A stretch of DNA of 64,000 bases from Ostrinia nubilalis (taxonomy: Eukaryota; Arthropoda; Insecta; Lepidoptera; Crambidae). The stretch is taken from contig NW_026973566.1 in NCBI RefSeq assembly GCF_963855985.1, positions 186,001 to 250,000 on the forward strand, in the 5' to 3' direction. The first letter of the stretch is position 1. The number at the start of each line of letters is the position of its first letter. The position numbers were made by a program, and so were the translations under genes. The notes under the pieces were generated by a model. That model was not told where the DNA came from and searched no databases. It saw nothing but the letters and a program-made list of their open reading frames with translations. Positions 21,750 through 34,734 of this stretch are shown piece by piece.

Positions 21750-23372
21750 TGTTACGGCTAAAGATAGTTGTGAACATAAACTTAAGATTAGCCGGCTAAA
21801 CTTAAGTTTATCTTCGAGAAGCAGCTAAAGTTCGATAACATGTCAATTTGCGTCGTGATATTCCATCTTTAGCCGGCTAATGTGCACATTAGCCAAAACG
21901 AAACGGCTAAAAATGTATTCGATGGGCGCGCCAGGCCGACGGAGGGCTTGAGGGGGCGGTGCACAGAGGGCCCGGCAGAGGTCAAAAGTCGAAAAAATCA
22001 GTTGTCTATTAATCTTTTTTTATTCACGCAGATAGGTAGTTTAAAACCTCTAGTTTAAGAAAATATAGAAGTACCAACATGTTTCTTAACAAATTGGTAT
22101 ACTTTTACGCGTCAGAAGTCATTGATTGTAAGCCTAAGAACGGTTGCTATCAGCGCGTCCTAAGTTTATTGCTTTGTTTATATAAAGTTTTGTTTATAAA
22201 TTGTATTTAAAACTAGTGCATTTAACAATGGAAATCCTGGAAAAAGGTAATGTGTAACTTGTTGTCAAAATTTTAAAGTTATATGGCAGGTATTAACATG
22301 TCAAATATGATGAAAATAATTGATAATTCATTGAATATTTTTAGACTTTTAGTTTAGTTCCCCGTCGTGCCCCGTAACAATTTATACGTCATTTGTTAGC
22401 TGACAATACGCTTTATTATATTTTGTATGCAATTTCACCCAAGAGTACCAAAGGTCTTGACAGTAGAGGTCCAAAGTTGCATTATTAACTTAGTTTTGAA
22501 ATCCAAAACAATTTATTTTTCTGTTCTAGGCTAAGAAATTCATTGCTAGTTTTCAAGATTGTTTGTATTTGAGCAATGGAATGTTACAAAAGTCACGAAT
22601 GCTGAAAAGTCTCGTCTTGTGTACTAGTATCTAAAGTTATCATTTAGCTAGTGATGAGAAAAATATTGACATGAACAATTTAGAAAATAAGAGTGTAAAA
22701 AAATTGTGTGTATTTTAAAAAAGCATCTCAGTCTACAAAAGTTTTCAAAAATAGACATTCTGACTGGTTAAGCGATCCTTATATCACTGGTTTGCGAAAT
22801 TTGCCTAAAAAAAGGAAGTCTTCTTTACCCAAAGAGTGCATTACTTTAATTTCAGTAGAATAATATAATATTATACAATGTTTTACAAAGTATTTTATTT
22901 TATTAGGAAGTTTTCCACTTTTGACCGCTGTTACATAGACGCGGGACCACCGTGCGGTGGGGAGACAACGCGCGCGCAGTTTTATTTTGTAATTTTAAAT
23001 ACCTACAGAAGATTCTGTAATGACCAAATGGATCCTTATTATTTTATTTTAATGATTAGGTAGATATTGTTTTAAGTAATTAATATTTTGTTATTGTAAT
23101 CATTGTAATTTTGAATACCTACATAGGTACATAAAAGTATGTGTAATGAAAGTAATTATTTTTTAATAAAGTTTTCGTGTCAAAATAGTAAACATTATTA
23201 CATTGTTTCCTTTCCCATTTCCTTCTACAATTTTTAGCCAAGGGTCTGCGGTTACACTTAAGTTTAGCCGGCTAAAGATAGAAGAAACTAACATTAACAC
23301 CTCGTCGAAGATAAACTTAAGTTTAGCCGGCTAATCTTAAGTTAATGTTCACACCTATCTTTAGCCGTAACA
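21750..23372 (+). mobile_element. Element a2: TGT...ACA inverted-repeat element carrying a nested element
   Basis: The termini are TGTTACGGCTAAAGATAG and the inverse, with TATA at 21746-21749 and 23373-23376. It is 1623 bp; removing the nested 993 bp and its 5-bp duplication leaves 625 bp, the size of a3-a5. The arms carry AGCCGGCTAA palindromes, CTTAAGTTT motifs and a GC-rich stretch near 21925-21960. No transposase frame was found. It lies at the monomer hotspot. Confidence 0.9.
21962..22954. mobile_element. Nested insertion in a2, possibly Transib-like
   Basis: Copies a3-a5 read GGGCGGTGGGGAGAC. In a2 this is split, with CGGTG on both sides (21957-21961 and 22955-22959). The 993-bp insert begins CACAGAGGGCCC and its inverted right end begins CACGGTGGTCCC. 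The subterminal motif GGTCAAAAGT (21980-21989) is mirrored at 22917-22926. CAC ends with a 5-bp CG-rich duplication suggest Transib, a class known from moths. The inverted repeats are patchy and no transposase is present, so the class is tentative. Confidence 0.55.
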
Positions 23373-26300
23373 TATATAACCTATAGATAGGCTATTATTT
23401 TCTAGAAATTTGAGTTAGATTTTGATTTTGTTGAGCTTCACCACGTAACCTCGGTTCGGTCTAATTTAGGGTAGGTATTGCCTGTTTTCCAAAGTTTTTG
23501 ACCTCCGATCGCAACAAATGAGGTGTCTATGGATAGGGCTCGCCGAGACGAATCCAAAAAGCCGAATAACGTCGGGGGTGGCCCTAGAAAATTTTGAAAA
23601 TGACGCCCAAAAACCGTCTCAGATCCCAAAAGAAACACTAAAGACCACCAAAAAAGCAGAATTTAGTGTGAAACGATGTCAATCGAACGTCACGGGAGTG
23701 CTAAACTGAAAAGGGTGAATCTATTTAAGCGAAAAAATTTTGAAAATCCGACCAAAAATTACCAAGTTATAAAATTTTGTATGAAAAAATTCTAAGTCAA
23801 TATTAAAAATCTAAAAAATTGAATAAAATCGCCAGGAAGGGTGCTAGGGGTCTCAAAATGTTACGGGGGTGTAGGCAAAAAATATGGCGCTCAAAATGAT
23901 GTATATAACCTATAGATAGGCTATTATTTTCTAGAAATTTGAGTTAGATTTTGATTTTGTTGAGCTTCACCACGTAACCTCGGTTCGGTCTAATTTAGGG
24001 TAGGTATTGCCTGTTTTCCAAAGTTTTTGACCTCCGATCGCAACAAATGAGGTGTCTATGGATAGGGCTCACCGAGACGAATCCAAAAAGCTGAAACACG
24101 CCGGGGGTGGCCCTAGAAAATTTTGAAAATGACGCCCAAAAACCGTCTCAGATCCCAAAAGAAACACTAAAGACCACCAAAAAAGCAGAATTTAGTGTGA
24201 AACGATGTCAATCGAACGTCACGGGAGTGCTAAACCGAAAAGGGTGAATCTATTTAAGCGAAAAAATTTTGAAAATCCGACCAAAAATTACCAAGTTATA
24301 AAATTTTGTATGAAAAAATTCTAAGTCAATATTAAAAATCTAAAAAATTTCATAAAATCGCCAGGAAGGGTGCTAGGGGTCTCAAAATGTTACGGGGGTG
24401 TAGGCAAAAAATATGGCGCTCAAATGATGTATATAACCTATAGGTAGGCTATTATTTTCTAGAAATTTGAGTTAGATTTTGATTTTGTTGAGCTTCACCA
24501 CGTAACCTCGGTTCGGTCTAATTTAGGGTAGGTATTGCCTGTTTTCCAAAGTTTTTGACCTCCGATCGCAACAAATGAGGTGTCTATGGATAGGGCTCGC
24601 CGAGACGAATCCAAAAAGCTGAAACACGCCGGGGGTGGCCCTAGAAAATTTTGAAAATGACGCCCAAAAACCGTCTCAGATCCCAAAAGAAACACTAAAG
24701 ACCACCAAAAAAGCAGAATTTAGTGTGAAACGATGTCAATCGAACGTCACGGGAGTGCTTAACCGAAAAGGGTGAATCTATTTAAGCGAAAAAATTTTGA
24801 AAATCCGACCAAAAATTACCAAGTTATAAAATTTTGTATGAAAAAATTCTAAGTCAATATTAAAAATCTAAAAAATTTCATAAAATCGCCAGGAAGGGTG
24901 CTAGGGGTCTCAAAATGTTACGGGGGTGTAGGCAAAAAATATGGCGCTCAAATGATGTATATAACCTATAGGTAGGCTATTATTTTCTAGAAATTTGAGT
25001 TAGATTTTGATTTTGTTGAGCTTCACCACGTAACCTCGGTTCGGTCTAATTTAGGGTAGGTATTGCCTGTTTTCCAAAGTTTTTGACCTCCGATCGCAAC
25101 AAATGAGGTGTCTATGGATAGGGCTCGCCGAGACGAATCCAAAAAGCCGAATAACGTCGGGGGTGGCCCTAGAAAATTTTGAAAATGACGCCCAAAAACC
25201 GTCTCAGATCCCAAAAGAAACACTAAAGACCACCAAAAAAGCAGAATTTAGTGTGAAACGATGTCAATCGAACGTCACGGGAGTGCTAAACTGAAAAGGG
25301 TGAATCTATTTAAGCGAAAAAATTTTGAAAATCCGACCAAAAATTACCAAGTTATAAAATTTTGTATGAAAAAATTCTAAGTCAATATTAAAAATCTAAA
25401 AAATTGAATAAAATCGCCAGGAAGGGTGCTAGGGGTCTCAAAATGTTACGGGGGTGTAGGCAAAAAATATGGCGCACAAAATGATGTATATAACCTATAG
25501 ATAGGCTATTATTTTCTAGAAATTTGAGTTAGATTTTGATTTTGTTGAGCTTCACCACGTAACCTCGGTTCGGTCTAATTTAGGGTAGGTATTGCCTGTT
25601 TTCCAAAGTTTTTGACCTCCGATCGCAACAAATGAGGTGTCTATGGATAGGGCTCGCCGAGACGAATCCAAAAAGCTGAAAAACGCCGGGGGTGGCCCTA
25701 GAAAATTTTGAAAATGACGCCCAAAAACCGTCTCAGATCCCAAAAGAAACACTAAAGACCACCAAAAAAGCAGAATTTAGTATGAAACGATGTCAATCGA
25801 ACGTCACGGGAGTGCTAAACCGAAAAGGGTCAATCTATTTAAGCGAAAAAACTTTGAAAATCCGACCAAAAATTACCAAGTTATAAAATTTTGTATGAAA
25901 AAATTCTAAGTCAATATTAAAAATCTAAAAAATTGAATAAAATCGCCAGGAAGGGTGCTAGGGGTCTCAAAATGTTACGGGGGTGTAGGCAAAAAATATG
26001 GCGCTCAAATGATGTATATAACCTATAGGTAGGCTATTATTTTCTAGAAATTTGAGTTAGATTTTGATTTTGTTGAGCTTCACCACGTAACCTCGGTTCG
26101 GTCTAATTTAGGGTAGGTATTGCCTGTTTTCCAAAGTTTTTGACCTCCGATCGCAACAAATGAGGTGTCTATGGATAGGGCTCGCCGAGACGAATCCAAA
26201 AAGCTGAAAAACGCCGGGGGTGGCCCTAGAAAATTTTAAAAATGACGCCCAAAAACCGTCTCAGATCCCAAAAGAAACACTAAAGACCACCAAAAAAGCA

Positions 26301-29300
26301 GAATTTAGTATGAAACGATGTCAATCGAACGTCACGGGAGTGCTAAACCGAAAAGGGTCAATCTATTTAAGCGAAAAAATTTTGAAAATCCGACCAAAAA
26401 TTACCAAGTTATAAAATTTTGTATGAAAAAATTCTAAGTCAATATTAAAAATCTAAAAAATTTCATAAAATCGCCAGGAAGGGTGCTAGGGGTCTCAAAA
26501 TGTTACGGGGGTGAAGGCAAAAAATATGGCGCTCAAATGATGTATATAACCTATAGGTAGGCTATTATTTTCTAGAAATTTGAGTTAGATTTTGATTTTG
26601 TTGAGCTTCACCACGTAACCTCGGTTCGGTCTAATTTAGGGTAGGTATTGCCTGTTTTCCAAAGTTTTTGACCTCCGATCGCAACAAATGAGGTGTCTAT
26701 GGATAGGGCTCGCCGAGACGAATCCAAAAAGCTGAAACACGCCGGGGGTGGCCCTAGAAAATTTTGAAAATGACGCCCAAAAACCGTCTCAGATCCCAAA
26801 AGAAACACTAAAGACCACCAAAAAAGCAGAATTTAGTGTGAAACGATGTCAATCGAACGTCACGGGAGTGCTTAACCGAAAAGGGTGAATCTATTTAAGC
26901 GAAAAAATTTTGAAAATCCGACCAAAAATTACCAAGTTATAAAATTTTGTATGAAAAAATTCTAAGTCAATATTAAAAATCTAAAAAATTGAATAAAATC
27001 GCCAGGAAGGGTGCTAGGGGTCTCAAAATGTTACGGGGGTGTAGGCAAAAAATATGGCGCTCAAATGATGTATATAACCTATAGGTAGGCTATTATTTTC
27101 TAGAAATTTGAGTTAGATTTTGATTTTGTTGAGCTTCACCACGTAACCTCGGTTCGGTCTAATTTAGGGTAGGTATTGCCTGTTTTCCAAAGTTTTTGAC
27201 CTCCGATCGCAACAAATGAGGTGTCTATGGATAGGGCTCGCCGAGACGAATCCAAAAAGCTGAAAAACGCCGGGGGTGGCCCTAGAAAATTTTAAAAATG
27301 ACGCCCAAAAACCGTCTCAGATCCCAAAAGAAACACTAAAGACCACCAAAAAAGCAGAATTTAGTGTGAAACGATGTCAATCGAACGTCACGGGAGTGCT
27401 AAACTGAAAAGGGTGAATCTATTTAAGCGAAAAAATTTTGAAAATCCGACCAAAAATTACCAAGTTATAAAATTTTGTATGAAAAAATTCTAAGTCAATA
27501 TTAAAAATCTAAAAAATTGAATAAAATCGCCAGGAAGGGTGCTAGGGGTCTCAAAATGTTACGGGGGTGTAGGCAAAAAATATGGCGCACAAAATGATGT
27601 ATATAACCTATAGATAGGCTATTATTTTCTAGAAATTTGAGTTAGATTTTGATTTTGTTGAGCTTCACCACGTAACCTCGGTTCGGTCTAATTTAGGGTA
27701 GGTATTGCCTGTTTTCCAAAGTTTTTGACCTCCGATCGCAACAAATGAGGTGTCTATGGATAGGGCTCGCCGAGACGAATCCAAAAAGCTGAAAAACGCC
27801 GGGGGTGGCCCTAGAAAATTTTAAAAATGACGCCCAAAAACCGTCTCAGATCCCAAAAGAAACACTAAAGACCACCAAAAAAGCAGAATTTAGTATGAAA
27901 CGATGTCAATCGAACGTCACGGGAGTGCTAAACCGAAAAGGGTCAATCTATTTAAGCGAAAAAATTTTGAAAATCCGACCAAAAATTACCAAGTTATAAA
28001 ATTTTGTATGAAAAAATTCTAAGTCAATATTAAAAATCTAAAAAATTGAATAAAATCGCCAGGAAGGGTGCTAGGGGTCAAATGATGTATATAACCTATA
28101 GGTAGGCTATTATTTTCTAGAAATTTGAGTTAGATTTTGATTTTGTTGAGCCCACGTAACCTCGGTTCGGTCTAATTTAGGGTAGGTATTGCCTGTTTTC
28201 CAAAGTTTTTGACCTCCGATCGCAACAAATGAGGTGTCTATGGATAGGGCTCGCCGAGACGAATCCAAAAAGCTGAAAAACGCCGGGGGTGGCCCTAGAA
28301 AATTTTGAAAATGACGCCCAAAAACCGTCTCAGATCCCAAAAGAAACACTAAAGACCACCAAAAAAGCAGAATTTAGTATGAAACGATGTCAATCGAACG
28401 TCACGGGAGTGCTAAACCGAAAAGGGTCAATCTATTTAAGCGAAAAAATTTTGAAAATCCGACCAAAAATTACCAAGTTATAAAATTTTGTATGAAAAAA
28501 TTCTAAGTCAATATTAAAAATCTAAAAAATTTCATAAAATCGCCAGGAAGGGTGCTAGGGGTCTCAAAATGTTACGGGGGTGTAGGCAAAAAATATGGCG
28601 CTCAAATGATGTATATAACCTATAGGTAGGCTATTATTTTCTAGAAATTTGAGTTAGATTTTGATTTTGTTGAGCTTCACCACGTAACCTCGGTTCGGTC
28701 TAATTTAGGGTAGGTATTGCCTGTTTTCCAAAGTGTTTGACCTCCGATCGCAACAAATGAGGTGTCTATGGATAGGGCTCGCCGAGACGAATCCAAAAAG
28801 CTGAAAAACGCCGGGGGTGGCCCTAGAAAATTTTAAAAATGACGCCCAAAAACCGTCTCAGATCCCAAAAGAAACACTAAAGACCACCAAAAAAGCAGAA
28901 TTTAGTATGAAACGATGTCAATCTAACGTCACGGGAGTGCTAAACCGAAAAGGGTCAATCTATTTAAGCGAAAAAATTTTGAAAATCCGACCAAAAATTA
29001 CCAAGTTATAAAATTTTGTATGAAAAAATTCTAAGTCAATATTAAAAATCTAAAAAATTTCATAAAATCGCCAGGAAGGGTGCTAGGGGTCTCAAAATGT
29101 TACGGGGGTGTAGGCAAAAAATATGGCGCTCAAATGATGTATATAACCTATAGATAGGCTATTAATTTCTAGAAATTTGAGTTAGATTTTGATTTTGTTG
29201 AGCTTCACCACGTAACCTCGGTTCGGTCTAATTTAGGGTAGGTATTGCCTGTTTTCCAAAGTTTTTGACCTCCGATCGCAACAAATGAGGTGTCTATGGA

Positions 29301-29671
29301 TAGGGCTCGCCGAGACGAATCCAAAAAGCTGAAACACGCCGGGGGTGGCCCTAGAAAATTTTGAAAATGACGCCCAAAAACCGTCTCAGATCCCAAAAGA
29401 AACACTAAAGACCACCAAAAAAGCAGAATTTAGTGTGAAACGATGTCAATCGAACGTCACGGGAGTGCTAAACCGAAAAGGGTCAATCTATTTAAGCGAA
29501 AAAATTTTGAAAATCCGACCAAAAATTACCAAGTTATAAAATTTTGTATGAAAAAATTCTAAGTCAATATTAAAAATCTAAAAAATTTCATAAAATCGCC
29601 AGGAAGGGTGCTAGGGGTCTCAAAATGTTACGGGGGTGTAGGCAAAAAATATGGCGCTCAAATGATGTATA
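23373..29671. repeat. Satellite family B array, segment 4
   Basis: Starts: 23375, 23904, 24432, 24960, 25489, 26017, 26545, 27073, 27602, 28090, 28614, 29142. Subtypes: B1, B5, B2, B1, B3, B4, B2, B4, B4, B3, B4, B2. The 27602 monomer again has the 40-bp deletion and is again followed by one with the TTCA deletion (28090). The segment ends at TATA before element d. Confidence 0.97.
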
Positions 29672-29902
29672 TGTTACTGTAAAAGCTCGAACTACGGTTA
29701 ATCTTAAGATTTAAGTGTAAGTCTTAGGATTTACCGACATCAGTTGGTAAATGTAAGTATTTCTGAAAATACGACGATTTTTTCGAGCTTTTACCATTCG
29801 AATTCAGTATATGCTAGGTTTTACCTCTGTCAGCTGGTAAATAATGGTTTTAGGAATAAAACAATGAGTAATTCTTAATTACTTACTTTAATTCATTATT
29901 TT

Positions 29903-30592
29903 GAAAAAAAACCGGCCAAGTGCGTGTCGGACTCACGCACAAAGGGTTCCGTACCATTGATTTATGAATTTTTTTTTTAATTTAATTTATTTGTATGAAA
30001 GATTACGCAGTAATAAGCGGTCTACGATTTACGAGGTATTAAAAAAAACTACTTACTAGATCTCGTTCAAAACAATTTTCGTTGGTAGTTTTTATAGTGA
30101 TGTAATATGTTTTTTTAGATTTTTCATTTTCTATTTTAGACGTTAGAGGGGGGGGGACTAACTTTTTCCACTTTGGAAGCGTCTGTCACGCAAACTATTA
30201 GGTTTAGAAAAAAATATTTTATAAACCTCGATATCATTTTTGAAGACCTATCCATAGATACCCCATACGTGTGTTCGATGAAAAAAAAATTTTTGAGTTT
30301 AAGTTCTAAGTATGGGGAGCCCCCAATATTTATTAATATTTTTTTATTTTTGCATCAAAATCTTAATGCGGTTCACAGAATACCTACATCTACCTACCAA
30401 GTTTCAACAGTATTTCGGAAAAAAATGGCTGTGACATACGGACGGACAGACGGACAGGTGGACAGACGGACAGACTGACAGACTGACGGACGGACAGACG
30501 GACAGACGGACAAACGGACAGACGGACAGACAGACATGACGAATCTATAAGGGTTCCGTTTTTTGCCATTTGGCTACGGAACCCTAAAAACA
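29903..30592 (+). mobile_element. Interspersed repeat with CCGGCCAAGTGCG and AGGGTTCCGT signatures, nested in d
   Basis: It begins after an A run with CCGGCCAAGTGCGTGTCGG (29912) and AAAGGGTTCCGTACC. It ends with a small hairpin, GGGTTCCGT...ACGGAACCC (about 30551-30585), then CTAAAAA. I recognise this start and end from many lepidopteran genomes as a dispersed non-autonomous repeat, but cannot name it securely. A poly-GGACAGAC minisatellite lies near its 3' end. Apparent 90-100-residue frames here are spurious. Confidence 0.65.
30446..30536. repeat. GGACAGAC-type minisatellite
   Basis: This is a run of imperfect 8-bp units (GGACAGAC, with GGACAGGT, TGACAGAC and GGACAAAC variants) inside the dispersed repeat nested in d. 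It creates a serine/valine-rich open frame on the minus strand that is not a gene. Confidence 0.85.
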
Positions 30593-30933
30593 CATAACGT
30601 GTATCTCTGAATATCTCAATCTCTATCATATCAATTAGCTTTTCTTCGCCACCTATAGTCAAAATATCATAGCGTTTTATACGCCTGCGCCTGTAATGAA
30701 CAGCTTCCTTCTTTTTAACGTTCTTTGCAGTTTTTACTTCCTCTAAACGGCTGACATGTTTTGTTTTTCCACATTTACCGTGCCATTAATGTAAATCCTA
30801 AGATTTACCAACGAAATGGTGGTAAGAGTTCGAATCGCAAACCTTTTGGGACATTTACCATTAGGAATTGGTAGATCTTAGGTTTTACTGGAATATCTTA
30901 GGATTTACTGCAATTCGAGCTTTTACAGTAACA

Positions 30934-32521
30934 TATATAACCTATAGATAGGCTATTAATTTCTAGAAATTTGAGTTAGATTTTGATTTTGTTGAGCTTC
31001 ACCACGTAACCTCGGTTCGGTCTAATTTAGGGTAGGTATTGCCTGTTTTCCAAAGTTTTTGACCTCCGATCGCAACAAATGAGGTGTCTATGGATAGGGC
31101 TCGCCGAGACGAATCCAAAAAGCTGAAACACGCCGGGGGTGGCCCTAGAAAATTTTGAAAATGACGACCAAAAACCGTCTCAGATCCCAAAAGAAACACT
31201 AAAGACCACCAAAAAAGCAGAATTTAGTGTGAAACGATGTCAATCGAACGTCACGGGAGTGCTAAACCGAAAAGGGTGAATCTATTTAAGCGAAAAAATT
31301 TTGAAAATCCGACCAAAAATTACCAAGTTATAAAATTTTGTATGAAAAAATTCTAAGTCAATATTAAAAATCTAAAAAATTTCATAAAATCGCCAGGAAG
31401 GGTGCTAGGGGTCTCAAAATGTTACGGGGGTGTAGGCAAAAAATATGGCGCTCAAATGATGTATATAACCTATAGGTAGGCTATTATTTTCTAGAAATTT
31501 GAGTTAGATTTTGATTTTGTTGAGCTTCACCACGTAACCTCGGTTCGGTCTAATTTAGGGTAGGTATTGCCTGTTTTCCAAAGTTTTTGACCTCCGATCG
31601 CAACAAATGAGGTGTCTATGGATAGGGCTCGCCGAGACGAATCCAAAAAGCTGAAAAACGCCGGGGGTGGCCCTAGAAAATTTTAAAAATGACGCCCAAA
31701 AACCGTCTCAGATCCCAAAAGAAACACTAAAGACCACCAAAAAAGCAGAATTTAGTATGAAACGATGTCAATCGAACGTCACGGGAGTGCTAAACCGAAA
31801 AGGGTCAATCTATTTAAGCGAAAAAATTTTGAAAATCCGACCAAAAATTACCAAGTTATAAAATTTTGTATGAAAAAATTCTAAGTCAATATTAAAAATC
31901 TAAAAAATTTCATAAAATCGCCAGGAAGGGTGCTAGGGGTCTCAAAATGTTACGGGGGTGTAGGCAAAAAATATGGCGCTCAAATGATGTATATAACCTA
32001 TAGATAGGCTATTAATTTCTAGAAATTTGAGTTAGATTTTGATTTTGTTGAGCTTCACCACGTAACCTCGGTTCGGTCTAATTTAGGGTAGGTATTGCCT
32101 GTTTTCCAAAGTTTTTGACCTCCGATCGCAACAAATGAGGTGTCTATGGATAGGGCTCGCCGAGACGAATCCAAAAAGCTGAAACACGCCGGGGGTGGCC
32201 CTAGAAAATTTTGAAAATGACGACCAAAAACCGTCTCAGATCCCAAAAGAAACACTAAAGACCACCAAAAAAGCAGAATTTAGTGTGAAACGATGTCAAT
32301 CGAACGTCACGGGAGTGCTAAACCGAAAAGGGTGAATCTATTTAAGCGAAAAAATTTTGAAAATCCGACCAAAAATTACCAAGTTATAAAATTTTGTATG
32401 AAAAAATTCTAAGTCAATATTAAAAATCTAAAAAATTTAATAAAATCGCCAGGAAGGGTGCTAGGGGTCTCAAAATGTTACGGGGGTGTAGGCAAAAAAT
32501 ATGGCGCTCAAATGATGTATA
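30934..32521. repeat. Satellite family B array, segment 5
   Basis: Starts: 30936, 31464, 31992. Subtypes: B2, B4, B2. The first and third carry the private variant GACGACCAAAAACC. The trio is repeated at 38426-40011 and partly at 45656-47241, always directly left of an a element. Confidence 0.97.
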
Positions 32522-33145
32522 TGTTACGGCTAAAGATAGTTGTGAACATAAACTTAAGATTAGCCGGCTAAACTTAAGTTTATCTTCGAGAAGCAGCTAA
32601 AGTTCGATAACATGTCAATTTGCGTCGTGATATTCCATCTTTAGCCGGCTAATGTGCACATTAGCCAAAACGAAACGGCTAAAAATGTATTCGATGGGCG
32701 CGCCAGGCCGACGGAGGGCTTGAGGGGGCGGTGGGGAGACAACGCGCGCGCAGTTTTATTTTGTAATTTTAAATACCTACAGAAGATTCTGTAATGACCA
32801 AATGGATCCTTATTATTTTATTTTAATGATTAGGTAGATATTGTTTTAAGTAATTAATATTTTGTTATTGTAATCATTGTAATTTTGAATACCTACATAG
32901 GTACATAAAAGTATGTGTAATGAAAGTAATTATTTTTTAATAAAGTTTTCGTGTCAAAATAGTAAACATTATTACATTGTTTCCTTTTCCATTTCCTTCT
33001 ACATTTTTAGCCAAGGGTCTGCGGTTACACTTAAGTTTAGCCGGCTAAAGATAGAAGAAACTAACATTAACACCTCGTCGAAGATAAACTTAAGTTTAGC
33101 CGGCTAATCTTAAGTTAATGTTCACACCTATCTTTAGCCGTAACA
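32522..33145 (+). mobile_element. Element a3: 624-bp TGT...ACA inverted-repeat element
   Basis: This is the short form of family a, with TGTTACGGC...GCCGTAACA ends and TATA duplications at the hotspot. It is practically identical to a4 and a5, and its flanking monomers match theirs. It was therefore copied together with the array and not inserted three times. It contains AGCCGGCTAA palindromes and a GGGCGCGCC/GCGCGCGC-rich patch. No coding frame. Confidence 0.92.
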
Positions 33146-34734
33146 TATATAACCTATAGATAGGCTATTATTTTCTAGAAATTTGAGTTAGATTTTGATT
33201 TTGTTGAGCTTCACCACGTAACCTCGGTTCGGTCTAATTTAGGGTAGGTATTGCCTGTTTTCCAAAGTTTTTGACCTCCGATCGCAACAAATGAGGTGTC
33301 TATGGATAGGGCTCGCCGAGACGAATCCAAAAAGCCGAATAACGTCGGGGGTGGCCCTAGAAAATTTTGAAAATGACGCCCAAAAACCGTCTCAGATCCC
33401 AAAAGAAACACTAAAGACCACCAAAAAAGCAGAATTTAGTGTGAAACGATGTCAATCGAACGTCACGGGAGTGCTAAACCGAAAAGGGTGAATCTATTTA
33501 AGCGAAAAAATTTTGAAAATCCGACCAAAAATTACCAAGTTATAAAATTTTGTATGAAAAAATTCTAAGTCAATATTAAAAATCTAAAAAATTGAATAAA
33601 ATCGCCAGGAAGGGTGCTAGGGGTCTCAAAATGTTACGGGGGTGTAGGCAAAAAATATGGCGCTCAAATGATGTATATAACCTATAGATAGGCTATTATT
33701 TTCTAGAAATTTGAGTTAGATTTTGATTTTGTTGAGCTTCACCACGTAACCTCGGTTCGGTCTAATTTAGGGTAGGTATTGCCTGTTTTCCAAAGTTTTT
33801 GACCTCCGATCGCAACAAATGAGGTGTCTATGGATAGGGCTCGCCGAGACGAATCCAAAAAGCCGAATAACGTCGGGGGTGGCCCTAGAAAATTTTGAAA
33901 ATGACGCCCAAAAACCGTCTCAGATCCCAAAAGAAACACTAAAGACCACCAAAAAAGCAGAATTTAGTGTGAAACGATGTCAATCGAACGTCACGGGAGT
34001 GCTAAACTGAAAAGGGTGAATCTATTTAAGCGAAAAAATTTTGAAAATCCGACCAAAAATTACCAACTTATAAAATTTTGTATGAAAAAATTCTAAGTCA
34101 ATATTAAAAATCTAAAAAATTGAATTAAATCGCCAGGAAGGGTGCTAGGGGTCTCAAAATGTTACGGGGGTGTAGGCAAAAAATATGGCGCTCAAAATGA
34201 TGTATATAACCTATAGATAGGCTATTATTTTCTAGAAATTTGAGTTAGATTTTGATTTTGTTGAGCTTCACCACGTAACCTCGGTTCGGTTTAATTTAGG
34301 GTAGGTATTGCCTGTTTTCCAAAGTTTTTGACCTCCGAACGCAACAAATGAGGTGTCTATGGATAGGGCTCGCCGAGACGAATCCAAAAAGCCGAATAAC
34401 GTCGGGGGTGGCCCTAGAAAATTTTGAAAATGACGCCCAAAAACCGTCTCAGATCCCAAAAGAAACACTAAAGACCACCAAAAAAGCAGAATTTAGTGTG
34501 AAACGATGTCAATCGAACGTCACGGGAGTGCTAAACCGAAAAGGGTGAATCTATTTAAGCGAAAAAATTTTGAAAATCCGACCAAAAATTACCAAGTTAT
34601 AAAATTTTGTATGAAAAAATTCTAAGTCAATATTAAAAATCTAAAAAATTGAATAAAATCGCCAGGAAGGGTGCTAGGGGTCTCAAAATGTTACGGGGGT
34701 GAAGGCAAAAAATATGGCGCTCAAATGATGTATA
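33146..34734. repeat. Satellite family B array, segment 6
   Basis: Starts: 33148, 33676, 34205. Subtypes: B1, B1, B1. The last has GGTTTAATTT, CCGAACGCAAC and GGTGAAGGC variants, shared with the monomer at 36056. Confidence 0.97.

Larger units (their letters stand above)
29672..30933. mobile_element. Element d: TGT...ACA inverted-repeat element with a nested lepidopteran repeat
   Basis: The ends are TGTTACTGTAAAAGCTCGAA and the inverse, TTCGAGCTTTTACAGTAACA. TATA duplications lie at 29668-29671 and 30934-30937, at the satellite hotspot. Subterminal parts repeat TAAATCCTAAGATT-like and TGGTAAATG motifs. Of its 1262 bp, about 690 bp belong to a second repeat (29903-30592). It shares TGTTAC at the very ends and the TATA target with family a, but is otherwise unrelated in sequence. 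Confidence 0.85.

Noticed and set aside
30551..30585. Bacterial-style terminator hairpin (GGGTTCCGT...ACGGAACCC with T run).
   Set aside because: It is a standard end structure of the dispersed repeat in a eukaryotic context.
30173..30662. Open frames of 90-101 residues on both strands, one rich in serine/valine/cysteine.
   Set aside because: They arise from the GGACAGAC minisatellite and the end hairpin of a dispersed repeat.
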